NCBI GenBank assembly: GCA_019120575.1
Contig: DWUU01000061.1
Coordinates: 1-44,237 of the forward strand
Source: Candidatus Mediterraneibacter quadrami
Lineage (GTDB): Bacteria; Bacillota; Clostridia; Lachnospirales; Lachnospiraceae
DNA length: 44,237 nt
Direction: 5' to 3'
The notes below the pieces were generated by a model. The model saw nothing but the letters and a program-made list of their open reading frames with translations, did no database searches and was not told the origin of the DNA. The position numbers and the translations under genes are program-made. Below, piece by piece: positions 30,569 through 38,667 of this stretch; the first letter of the stretch is position 1; each line of letters begins with the position of its first letter.

Positions 30569-31510
30569 ATGAGAAGTTTATTTAAGAAGAAAAAGAACAA
30601 GGATGAGGGAGTACCTGATCTGACAATAAACCGGATATCTAAAAAAGCCGATATTGCTCTGAATATCTGGTTTGCCATATGGACTCTTGTCTGTGTGCTT
30701 CCGCTTCTGCTCGTAGTGATCGTATCTTTCAGCAGTGAGCAGAGCATCTTTGAAAACGGGTACAGCTTTTTCCCGTCCGAGTGGAGTCTCGCGGCATATG
30801 AGTTCTTCTTTAAACTGGGAGACCAGCTTATCCGTTCTTACGGAATCACAATTTTTGTAACTGTAGTCGGAACAGTATTCAGTCTGGCGATCAGCGCAAG
30901 CTTCGCATATGTACTCAGCCGAAGCGACTATGCATACAACAGACTGTTTACACTCCTGATGCTCTTTACCATGCTGTTCAACGGAGGTATCGTTGCCACA
31001 TATATGGTAAACACACAGCTGCTCGGTCTGGGAAACAGCGTGTGGGCACTGATCTTCCCGATGTCGTTCAACGCATTCTATATTGTGGTGCTCAGGACAT
31101 TCTACAAGAGCATACCCGTTGAACTTATAGAAGCTGCGAGAGTGGACGGAGCCAGCGAGTTCAAGACATTTTTCAGGATCGTGCTTCCGCTTTCCAAACC
31201 GGGTATCGCAACGATCGGTATGTTTACGATGATCGCATACTGGAACGACTGGTTTCTGGGAATGCTCTACATCGTGGATCAGGAAAAATATCCTGTACAG
31301 ACACTGCTGTGGAGTATGCAGAACAGTCTGGAATTTATGAAACAGTCTTCGGCAAATGCTCTGGAATATGCAGAGATGGCAGCAAATGCACCGACAGACA
31401 GTGGCCGTATGGCTCTTACCGTACTGGTAGTCCTGCCAATCCTTCTGGCGTATCCATACTTCCAGAAATATTTTGTCAAAGGACTTACGGTCGGCGGAGT
31501 GAAAGGCTGA
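30569..31510 (+). CDS. Oligosaccharide ABC permease, YtcP/AraQ-type
   Basis: Partner permease of 313 residues with six helices and the EAA loop EAARVDGASEFKTFFRIVLP. The end, GLTVGGVKG, is characteristic of the YtcP branch. An ATG at 30565 opens a frame that stops at once, so translation starts at 30569 with GGAGGGG nine bases upstream. The binding protein follows 62 bases later. It forms the channel with the LplB-type subunit and needs a shared ATPase. Confidence 0.93.
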   Translation: MRSLFKKKKNKDEGVPDLTINRISKKADIALNIWFAIWTLVCVLPLLLVVIVSFSSEQSIFENGYSFFPSEWSLAAYEFFFKLGDQLIRSYGITIFVTVVGTVFSLAISASFAYVLSRSDYAYNRLFTLLMLFTMLFNGGIVATYMVNTQLLGLGNSVWALIFPMSFNAFYIVVLRTFYKSIPVELIEAARVDGASEFKTFFRIVLPLSKPGIATIGMFTMIAYWNDWFLGMLYIVDQEKYPVQTLLWSMQNSLEFMKQSSANALEYAEMAANAPTDSGRMALTVLVVLPILLAYPYFQKYFVKGLTVGGVKG

Positions 31511-31572
31511 TATAACACGTATTCAGAACGCAGAAGCGTTTTGGTAAATAATTTCTAAGAGGAGGAAAGATT

Positions 31573-33123
31573 ATGAAACTGAGAACAAAGAGATTGCTCA
31601 GCATCGGACTTGCGGCAGCCATGACAGTAGGCCTGCTGGCAGGATGCGGAAAGAAAGGCGGATCAGACAACGGCGGCAGCGACGAGGATGGCATCACGAC
31701 ACTGAAATGGTATATGTCCATCAACCCGGTGGCAGCAGATACAGATAAGGTGATTGAAAAGCTCAACGAGTATACACGTGACAAGATCGGCGTAGAGATT
31801 GATTACAATGTAATTGCAAATCCGGACTACAAAGAGAAAATGCCGAACCTGATCAATGCAGGCGAGTATTTCGATATCTGCTTTACAGCAAACTGGACGA
31901 CAGATTATCTTCAGTTCGTAGGCAAGGACGCATATATGGATATCACAGATCTCCTTCCGGAATATGCAAAAGAAACTTATGATTTTATTCCGCAGGAAGT
32001 GTGGGATACAGTGAAAGTAGATGGACAGATCTACGGTGTTCCTTCCTATAAAGAAATGGGATGGCAGGGCGGAATCGTATATAACAGCGATCTTGCAGCT
32101 GAATATGGCATCGATATGAGTCAGGTTGCCACACTTGAGGATTACACAAAAGTTCTTGAGACAGTTGCCGAGAAATCAAAGGCAGCAGGACAGGATGTGA
32201 TCGGTGTATCCGGACTTGTGAACGCATGGCCGATGGCTGCTCCGTATGAGTCTCTTACAGGAAACTCCACACTCCCTGCAGTTGCGGCAGTACCGGAGTA
32301 TGATAACTTCAAAGATATGGCGGGAGAGACTGTATTTAACCAGTACGCGAGCGAAGAGTACATGAACTACTGCAAGACAGTTTATTCATGGAATAAAGCA
32401 GGATACCTTGGCGGCGATCCGGTTAACTATGACAGCGATACAGCAAACCGTGACAATGACTTCAACAACGGCAAGCTGTTCTCCTACTTCATTAAAAATG
32501 CACCGGGTAATGTAGAAATGATGTCAAATTCAAGCGGACACGGAGTAGGTTTCGTATCACTGATGGATCCGTTATTTGAGACAACAAGTGTACTCAGCGG
32601 CGGTATCCTTGCAATCTCCTCCGCAAGCGAGCATCCGGAGAAAGCTCTTGAGTTCATCAATCTTCTGAACACAGACGAGTATGTTGGAACACTGATCCGT
32701 CATGGTATCGAAGGCGAGCACTATACAGCAGTCGGCGAAGACCAGGTTGACAGAACAATGGACGGAACACTTGATCCGGCGGACAACGGATACGACTATA
32801 CATACGGATGGCAGTTTGGTACACCGTTCAACCAGAAATGGGATATCAGTTATCCGGACAACATTGAAGAACTGTTCCAGGAGTACAATGATGCAGCTAT
32901 TATCTCCCAGAACAACGGTTTCTCCTTTGATATGACACCGGTAGAGACACAGGTTGCAGCGCTGACTAACGTAATCGCAGAGTACGGTCCGTCTCTTGAG
33001 ACGGGATCTGTAGATCCTGAGGAATACATCCCGGCATTCCTTAAAGATCTGGAAGCAAACGGGGCACAGGATCTGATCGATGAAGTGACAACTCAGGTTG
33101 AGGAGTTTCAGGCATCTAAATAG
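31573..33123 (+). CDS. Oligosaccharide-binding lipoprotein of the LplA/YtcQ type
   Basis: Extracellular substrate-binding protein of 516 residues, longer than the 431-aa protein of the first operon, as usual for importers of large glycans. The signal ends in GLLAGC, with Cys25 lipidated. A Gly/Ser/Asp linker follows, then TTLKWYMSINPVAADTDKV at the start of the mature domain. AGGAGG lies before the ATG. The terminator right after it would give high binding-protein expression with less of the sulfatase gene beyond. Codon use is strongly biased, as in a well-expressed gene. Confidence 0.92.
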   Translation: MKLRTKRLLSIGLAAAMTVGLLAGCGKKGGSDNGGSDEDGITTLKWYMSINPVAADTDKVIEKLNEYTRDKIGVEIDYNVIANPDYKEKMPNLINAGEYFDICFTANWTTDYLQFVGKDAYMDITDLLPEYAKETYDFIPQEVWDTVKVDGQIYGVPSYKEMGWQGGIVYNSDLAAEYGIDMSQVATLEDYTKVLETVAEKSKAAGQDVIGVSGLVNAWPMAAPYESLTGNSTLPAVAAVPEYDNFKDMAGETVFNQYASEEYMNYCKTVYSWNKAGYLGGDPVNYDSDTANRDNDFNNGKLFSYFIKNAPGNVEMMSNSSGHGVGFVSLMDPLFETTSVLSGGILAISSASEHPEKALEFINLLNTDEYVGTLIRHGIEGEHYTAVGEDQVDRTMDGTLDPADNGYDYTYGWQFGTPFNQKWDISYPDNIEELFQEYNDAAIISQNNGFSFDMTPVETQVAALTNVIAEYGPSLETGSVDPEEYIPAFLKDLEANGAQDLIDEVTTQVEEFQASK

Positions 33124-33137
33124 ATAAGATGATTTAT

Positions 33138-33171
33138 AACCGGCACTGCCAGACGGCGTGCCGGTTTTTTT
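33138..33171 (+). terminator. Terminator between binding protein and sulfatase
   Basis: AACCGGCAC (33138-33146) and GTGCCGGTT (33158-33166) with TTTTTTT to 33171. The sulfatase ribosome site starts right after it, with no room for a separate promoter, so the sulfatase probably relies on read-through. Confidence 0.88.
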
Positions 33172-33186
33172 GAGAGGAGTTTGGAG

Positions 33187-34653
33187 ATGAAGCGACCGAA
33201 TATATTGTTTGTCCTGACGGATGATCAGGGGGCGTGGGCAATGCGCTGCGCCGGGAATACAGATATTTATACGCCGAATCTGGATCGGCTGGCAAAACAG
33301 GGAACGAGATTTGACAATTTTTTCTGTGCGTCTCCGGTATGCAGCCCGGCAAGGGCGTCCATACTGACGGGACGTATTCCCTCACGTCACGGAGTCCACG
33401 ACTGGATCCGCTGCGGAAGTCTTGATAAGGATGCACTCGGGGAATATAAAGACCACCCGTATTTCGCCAATGAAGACAAGCCGGTCCGCTATCTGGAAGG
33501 TATGACAGCGTACACGGATCTGCTTGCGTACAACGGATACTGCTGCGCCCTTTCAGGCAAATGGCATCTTGGCGACAGTATGAGCCCGCAGCACGGATTT
33601 ACGGACTGGTTTACAATCGGCAGAGGCGGCTGCCTTTATATGGAGCCGGATGTGATCGAGAACGGTGAACTCAGGATAGAGAATCGTTATATTACAGATT
33701 TAATAACGCAGCATGCACTGGAAAATATTGATAAATATTCGGAGCGGTATAAGGATTCAGATCAGCCGTTTTATATAAGTGTGCATTATACGGCGCCCCA
33801 CGACCCGTGGGATGCAGATCAGCATCCGGCAGAGTATGTAGAGATGTACCGTGACTGCCAGTGTACGGCGACTCCGGACGAACCGCTCCATCCTAACCGT
33901 ATCCCTACGGCTCCGGGAGGAACAGGCGAGGAGAGAAAACGTCTTCTGCGGGGATATTATGCTGCGGTGACGGCGATGGATGCAGGCGTAGGCAGGCTTC
34001 TTGACCGTCTGGAAGAGCTGGGGATCGCGGATGATACACTGGTGATCTTTACCGCTGACAACGGCATGAATATGGGACATCACGGCATCTGGGGAAAAGG
34101 CAACGGAACGTTTCCGTTCAATCTGTTCGATACGGCTGTCAAGGTTCCGTTCATTGCCCGCTGGAAAGGCGTGATTCCTGAAGACAGGGTAACGGAGAGT
34201 ATGTGCAGCCATTACGATATCATCCAGACACTGAAAGATCTGCTCAAGCTTGACGGTGACCTTCCGGAGGGACTGCCGGGCAGGAGTTTTGCTCCTGTGC
34301 TGACCGGAGCATCGGACACGGATAATCATGTTGTTATCCTGGATGAGTATGGATCAAGCAGGATGATCCGCAACCGTGAATGGAAGTATATCCATCGTTA
34401 TCCGTATGGCCCGGATGAACTTTATCATTTGTCGGAAGATCCGGAAGAGAAAGAGAATCTGATCGGACTTCCGGAATATGAAGAAATCCGGTGCGGGCTG
34501 TTTGACCGGCTGCAGAAGTGGTACATGAAATATGCGGATCCGGCTGTGGACGGCTCAAGAGAAGCCGTGACCGGAATGGGGCAGCTGCGCCGTCCGGGTG
34601 TATATTCCGAAGGCAGGCAGGTGTATGCTGAAACAGCAAAATATCAGAAATAA
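33187..34653 (+). CDS. Cys-type sulfatase, cytoplasmic (S1 family)
   Basis: Removes a sulfate ester from a sugar; 488 residues. The N-terminal metal site is NILFVLTDDQG. The maturation motif is CSPARASILTGRIPSRHG, with Cys52 to be converted to formylglycine by the anSME at 23860. Further active-site parts are SGKWHLGD, VHYTAPHDPW, FTADNGMNMGHHG. Near the end YIHRYPYGPDELYHLSEDPEE is the common S1 C-terminal block. No signal peptide: unlike many gut sulfatases it appears to act inside the cell on imported sulfated oligosaccharide. GAGGAG precedes the ATG. Substrate position (6- or 3-sulfated Gal, 6-sulfated GlcNAc) cannot be read from this. Confidence 0.94.
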   Translation: MKRPNILFVLTDDQGAWAMRCAGNTDIYTPNLDRLAKQGTRFDNFFCASPVCSPARASILTGRIPSRHGVHDWIRCGSLDKDALGEYKDHPYFANEDKPVRYLEGMTAYTDLLAYNGYCCALSGKWHLGDSMSPQHGFTDWFTIGRGGCLYMEPDVIENGELRIENRYITDLITQHALENIDKYSERYKDSDQPFYISVHYTAPHDPWDADQHPAEYVEMYRDCQCTATPDEPLHPNRIPTAPGGTGEERKRLLRGYYAAVTAMDAGVGRLLDRLEELGIADDTLVIFTADNGMNMGHHGIWGKGNGTFPFNLFDTAVKVPFIARWKGVIPEDRVTESMCSHYDIIQTLKDLLKLDGDLPEGLPGRSFAPVLTGASDTDNHVVILDEYGSSRMIRNREWKYIHRYPYGPDELYHLSEDPEEKENLIGLPEYEEIRCGLFDRLQKWYMKYADPAVDGSREAVTGMGQLRRPGVYSEGRQVYAETAKYQK

Positions 34654-34690
34654 CAAACGTTGATTTGATAAAGCAGAATGAAGAAGGAAC

Positions 34691-34740
34691 CGCGCGGTTT
34701 TGTATTTGATCCCTTTGACGGGGGACGACAGAACCGCGCG
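34691..34740 (+). other. Hairpin in the region after the sulfatase gene
   Basis: CGCGCGGTTTTGT (34691-34703) and ACAGAACCGCGCG (34728-34740) pair over 13 positions with one G-T pair. There is no T-run on the 3' side. The 34654-34868 gap holds no gene; it holds this hairpin and the promoter at 34822. Confidence 0.5.
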
Positions 34741-34821
34741 AAGTGCGTTTCGGGAGAAAGTGTTCCGGCTGCGTGTGCCGGATCGTACAGACAGACGGTA
34801 TGAAAATATGAGAAAACAATA

Positions 34822-34850
34822 TTGATTTCGCCGGCGTCATGTACTAAGAT
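34822..34850 (+). promoter_or_regulatory. Promoter of the ATPase-sbcC gene cluster
   Basis: TTGATT (34822-34827), 17 bases, TAAGAT (34845-34850). The mobile element at 34869 would begin about 12 bases after the start of transcription, so it lies wholly in the mRNA leader of the gene at 35140. Confidence 0.5.
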
Positions 34851-34868
34851 GTGAGTCAGGTATGAGTT

Positions 34869-35069
34869 TAGCGTCAGTGTACAAGGGGACAATACGGTCG
34901 CTGAAGGGCTGATTTGGGCTCCTTCTGCGTTACTTTCCCTCCGCGTACGTTTCTGTACGCGTTGATCAAGTGCCTTGAAGGGGTCCAAATCAGCACCTTC
35001 ACGACTCGAAGACTCCAATCGCCGAAATTACGCGGCTTGGAGCGTGTTGCCCCTTGTACACTGACGCTA
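34869..35069. mobile_element. 201-bp MITE-like element with 20-bp terminal inverted repeats
   Basis: TAGCGTCAGTGTACAAGGGG (34869-34888) and its exact complement (35050-35069) bound the element. GAGTT stands on both sides (34864-34868 and 35070-35074), a five-base target duplication. It encodes no protein. Inside, a second inverted pair (34896-34917 with 34985-35005, including GCTGATTTGG/CCAAATCAGC), a central hairpin CGCGTAC...GTACGCG (34942-34961) and a third stem CTCCAA...TTGGAG (35013-35042) let nearly the whole element fold. A deleted relative lies at 18479. The partner transposase is not in the window; the family is not one I recognise. Confidence 0.8.
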
Positions 35070-35139
35070 GAGTTTGTGAGGACAAACGAAGAGAAATATC
35101 AGATTCCGACTGTGAGGCCGGAAGAAGGGAGACATCACT

Positions 35140-36843
35140 ATGCAGTCATCAACAGAACTTAGAAGCCTGTTAAACAGGATCGACCACCGGGGGTATCCGG
35201 CATATAAAGATACAAAGGGCGCTTACCAGTTCCCAGGCTATATATTGTCTATCGACCATGTGCAGGGAGACCCTTTCGCTTCACCATCAAAGGTGAGCGT
35301 ACGCGTGGCCGGGCGCACCGCGGGATTCCCGCAGGAACTTTATGGAGGAGACCATCAGAGGATTGCTCTGCAGGATGAGCTGACGAGGCAGTTCGGCAGA
35401 CGGGCGGAGCAGTTCGCATTTAAGGCGAAAGGATCCGGGAAGAGCGGACTTATCTCGGTGAGCCGCTGCGGGCAGGAAGTGCTGGAGCGGACGGCCTGCC
35501 GGATCGATCCAAAGAGCGGGGATGTGGTGCTCCGCATGGAGATCGGATTCCCGGCTAACGGGCGGACTATCAATGCGCGGGAGCTGGAGAAGATCCTCTT
35601 TGACTTCGTACCGGAATGCGTGAAGCACGCGCTGTTCTATAAAAATATGGACGCGAAGCGGCTGCGCGCCATCGTTGACCTGGCGGAGGATCAGCATTTC
35701 ATCCGGGAAATGCTGCCGAAGCTCGGGCTGTGCGCGTTCGTGGCGGACGGGAGCACCCTGCCCCGGGAGTCCGGCATTTCCGCACGCCCCATGAAAGGCG
35801 GCGTGGTGTTCCGGTCGCCCGATGAACTGAAAGTAGAACTGGACCTGCCCCACCGGGGGAAGATCACCGGCATGGGCATCCGCAGGGGGATCACCCTGAT
35901 CGTGGGCGGCGGATACCACGGGAAATCCACCCTTCTTAAAGCGCTGGAACTGGGCGTGTACGACCATATCGCCGGGGACGGCCGGGAGTATGTGATCACG
36001 GACGATACGGCCATGAAGATCCGGGCCGAGGACGGGCGCAGCATCCGGAAGACCGACATTTCCATGTTCATCAATGATCTGCCGAACGGGAAGGATACGG
36101 TGAAATTCTGTACGGAGGACGCCAGCGGCAGCACGTCCCAGGCGGCCAATGTGGTGGAGAGCATCGAGGCCGGGGCGTCCCTCCTGCTGATCGATGAGGA
36201 TACGAGCGCCACCAACTTTATGATTCGGGATGAGCTTATGCAGCGGGTGATCCACCGGGATATGGAGCCGATTACGCCGTTCATCGACCGGATCCGGGAA
36301 CTGTATGAAAATTACGGCATTTCCACGGTGATCGTGGCCGGCAGTTCGGGGTCTTATTTCCACATCGCGGATACGATCATCCAGATGGACTGGTATGTGC
36401 CGAAGGACATTACGGCTTATGCGAAGAAGGAGGCGGAGAACTTCCCCATGATCAGCGCGCCGGAGGAGCCGGCGGCGAAGCCGGATCTCGGCCGTCGGCC
36501 GCAGCCGGACAAGGCGTTCAGGGGCAATGACCGGATCAAGATGAAGACGCTCGGAAAAGAAGGTGTGATGATCAACCGGGAGACCATCGATCTGCGGTAT
36601 GTGGAGCAGATCACGGACAGCGAGCAGGCGACGGCGCTCGGGTACTGCGTGCGGTATGCACAGAAGCATCTTCTGGACGGAAGGAAGGACCTGCGGCAGA
36701 TCGTGGCGGAGCTGCAGGAGGCGATTGAAAAAGGAACCCTTGCGGCGCTCTGCGAGAGCGCTTCGAGCATCGCCTGCATGGCCAGGCCGAGACGGCAGGA
36801 GATGTTCGCCTGCTTTAACCGCTGCAGGAGCCTGAAGCTGTAG
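35140..36843 (+). CDS. ABC-class ATPase domain protein
   Basis: Soluble protein of 567 residues, recognised as the 'predicted ATPase of the ABC class' family (PF09818-like). The N-terminal ~240 residues are a family-specific domain (YPAYKDTKGAYQFPGYIL near 20-37). The ATPase core has Walker A GGGYHGKSTLL (256-266, Lys262) and Walker B LLLIDEDTSATNF with D352-E353. An ABC signature of LSGG type is not obvious; CTEDASGSTSQAAN may take that place. No membrane segments, so not a transporter. A distant eukaryotic relative acts on RNA, but the bacterial role is unknown. GAAGGGAGA precedes the ATG. It heads ATPase-editing protein-sbcD-sbcC, so a nucleic-acid role is reasonable. Confidence 0.85.
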   Translation: MQSSTELRSLLNRIDHRGYPAYKDTKGAYQFPGYILSIDHVQGDPFASPSKVSVRVAGRTAGFPQELYGGDHQRIALQDELTRQFGRRAEQFAFKAKGSGKSGLISVSRCGQEVLERTACRIDPKSGDVVLRMEIGFPANGRTINARELEKILFDFVPECVKHALFYKNMDAKRLRAIVDLAEDQHFIREMLPKLGLCAFVADGSTLPRESGISARPMKGGVVFRSPDELKVELDLPHRGKITGMGIRRGITLIVGGGYHGKSTLLKALELGVYDHIAGDGREYVITDDTAMKIRAEDGRSIRKTDISMFINDLPNGKDTVKFCTEDASGSTSQAANVVESIEAGASLLLIDEDTSATNFMIRDELMQRVIHRDMEPITPFIDRIRELYENYGISTVIVAGSSGSYFHIADTIIQMDWYVPKDITAYAKKEAENFPMISAPEEPAAKPDLGRRPQPDKAFRGNDRIKMKTLGKEGVMINRETIDLRYVEQITDSEQATALGYCVRYAQKHLLDGRKDLRQIVAELQEAIEKGTLAALCESASSIACMARPRRQEMFACFNRCRSLKL

Positions 36844-36910
36844 TGCGGTAAGGATCGCAGGTGAGTTTTGGGAAAAGAAAATGCAGGAAAAAGAGACAGG
36901 AGAGAAAGAA

Positions 36911-37462
36911 ATGGAATTATATAACGGAAGACCGGAGCATACAGAAGGCAGACTGGAGAAAGAGCTGCGCGTATACGATCTGCTGGATTCCCTGGGCTTG
37001 TCCTACGCGCGGGTGGACCACGAGGCGGCCATGACCATGGACGCCTGCGAGGAGATCGACCGGACGCTCAGTAAAGGCGTGGAGGAAGGCGTGTCGATCT
37101 GCAAGAACCTGCTCCTCTGCAACCGGCAGGAGACGGATTTTTATCTGCTGCTCATTCCGGGGGACAAGCCTTTTAAGACGAAATATCTGTCCGCCCAGAT
37201 CGGTTCCGCAAGGCTGTCCTTTGCCAAAGCGGAATACATGGAGGCTTATCTGGATATCACGCCCGGGTCGCTCAGCGTAATGGGGCTGATGAACGACCAT
37301 GAGGGGCGGGTGCGGCTGCTGATCGACGAAGATGTGCTGAAGCCGGCGTATTTTGCCTGTCATCCGTGCATTAATACGTCAAGCCTCCGGTTCGCTACAA
37401 AGGATCTGACGGATAAAGTGATCCCGGCCATGAACCACGAACCGACGATCGTGAAGCTCTGA
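36911..37462 (+). CDS. Prolyl-tRNA editing domain protein (YbaK/ProX-like)
   Basis: Free-standing aminoacyl-tRNA deacylase of 183 residues. The YbaK/EbsC fold spans about 15-175: VDHEAAMTMDACEEI, ISICKNLLLCNRQETDFYL-like KNL motif, LLIPGDKPFKTKYLS, and GLMNDHEGRVRLLIDEDVL followed by CHPCINTSSLRFATKDL. The family removes wrongly attached Ala (or Cys) from tRNA-Pro. AGGAGAG six bases before the ATG at 36911 decides the start; the ATG at 36881 would add ten charged residues. The gene lies 67 bases after the ATPase gene and 26 before sbcD. Confidence 0.9.
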   Translation: MELYNGRPEHTEGRLEKELRVYDLLDSLGLSYARVDHEAAMTMDACEEIDRTLSKGVEEGVSICKNLLLCNRQETDFYLLLIPGDKPFKTKYLSAQIGSARLSFAKAEYMEAYLDITPGSLSVMGLMNDHEGRVRLLIDEDVLKPAYFACHPCINTSSLRFATKDLTDKVIPAMNHEPTIVKL

Positions 37463-37488
37463 CGGGAGAAACGGAAAAGGGGAAAGCC

Positions 37489-38667
37489 ATGAGATTTTTT
37501 CATTTATCGGATCTTCACATAGGGAAACAATTGCATCACTATAATCTCCGGGAGGATCAGGAACATATCCTCTCGGAAATCGTTTCTTATGCGGAGACGC
37601 TGCGCCCGGACGCGGTGGTGATCGCCGGGGATGTTTATGACAAGACCGTGCCGTCCGGCGAGGCGGTAGGGATTTTCGATGACTTCCTCACACGGATGTC
37701 AAAGATCCGGCCGGAGATCCCGCTGCTGATCATCGCGGGAAACCATGACTCCGCCCAGCGTCTGGACTATGCGAGCCGGCTGCTGGGGAGCCACCGGATC
37801 CATATCGCCGGCCGGGCGCCGGAAACGGAGGATGAGCATCTGAAGAAGATCACGCTGGCGGATGAACACGGGAACGTGAACTTTTACCTGATGCCTTTCC
37901 TAAAGCCCGGGTATGTGCGCGGCCTGAATGGGGGCAGCCTGCCGGAAAATTATACGGAGGCGGTCCGGATCGTGCTGGAACGGGAGAAGATCGACACGCG
38001 GGAGCGCAATGTGATCGTCTCCCACCAGTTTTATACCGGGAAAGACGACGCCACAGGGGAGATGCTCCGGCCGGAGACCTGCGATTCCGAGCAGGTCAGC
38101 GTGGGCGGCATCGACAACGTGGACATCTCCGCTCTGAAAGATTTTGATTACGCGGCCCTCGGGCATCTCCACGGCGCCCAGAGGGCCGGGCGGGAGACGG
38201 CACGTTACTGCGGAACGCTTCTGAAATATTCGGTCAGCGAGGCGGAACAGGACAAGACGCTCCATCTGGTGGAACTGGGGGCAAAGGGCGCGCCGGTGAA
38301 GGTGGAGAAGCTGCCTCTTCATCCGCTGCGGGATGTGCGCCGGGTGCGCGGTGAACTGGATGATATTTTAAAAGAAGCGGACCCGCGGCACCGGGATGAT
38401 TATGTGAGTGTGGTGCTCACCGATGAGACAGACCCGTATAAGCCGAAAGAGCAGCTGCAGAAAGTGTACGGCCATATCCTGGAAGTGCGGATGGACAACA
38501 CCCGCACCCGGAAGAAGCTGGAGTTTGACGACGATGAGATCCGGCTCGGGGATCCGGCGCAGGTGTTCGCGGATTTCTACCGTGAGATGCAGGGCCGGGA
38601 TCTGACGGACGAGGAGCGCGGGATCGTGGATCAGGCGTATGATCATGCAAAGGGGGATGAGCAGTGA
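37489..38667 (+). CDS. sbcD: DNA exonuclease subunit SbcD (Mre11-type)
   Basis: Metallophosphoesterase nuclease, 392 residues, acting with SbcC on hairpins, protein-blocked ends and double-strand breaks. The five metal-binding motifs are seen in order: SDLHIGK (Asp8, His10), GDVYDKTVPS, AGNHDSAQRLD, VSHQFYTG and ALGHLHGAQ. The C-terminal capping domain follows from about 270. The start ATG has GGGGAAAGCC upstream. The last bases overlap the GTG start of sbcC, so the two subunits are made in coupled fashion. Relevant to palindromes: this enzyme cleaves cruciform-forming repeats like those at 34869 and 18479. Confidence 0.96.
   Translation: MRFFHLSDLHIGKQLHHYNLREDQEHILSEIVSYAETLRPDAVVIAGDVYDKTVPSGEAVGIFDDFLTRMSKIRPEIPLLIIAGNHDSAQRLDYASRLLGSHRIHIAGRAPETEDEHLKKITLADEHGNVNFYLMPFLKPGYVRGLNGGSLPENYTEAVRIVLEREKIDTRERNVIVSHQFYTGKDDATGEMLRPETCDSEQVSVGGIDNVDISALKDFDYAALGHLHGAQRAGRETARYCGTLLKYSVSEAEQDKTLHLVELGAKGAPVKVEKLPLHPLRDVRRVRGELDDILKEADPRHRDDYVSVVLTDETDPYKPKEQLQKVYGHILEVRMDNTRTRKKLEFDDDEIRLGDPAQVFADFYREMQGRDLTDEERGIVDQAYDHAKGDEQ

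Noticed and set aside
35287-36669. Long minus-strand open frame of about 460 codons
   Set aside because: Antisense shadow of the ABC-class ATPase gene in GC-rich sequence; composition is His/Arg/Pro-rich and not protein-like.
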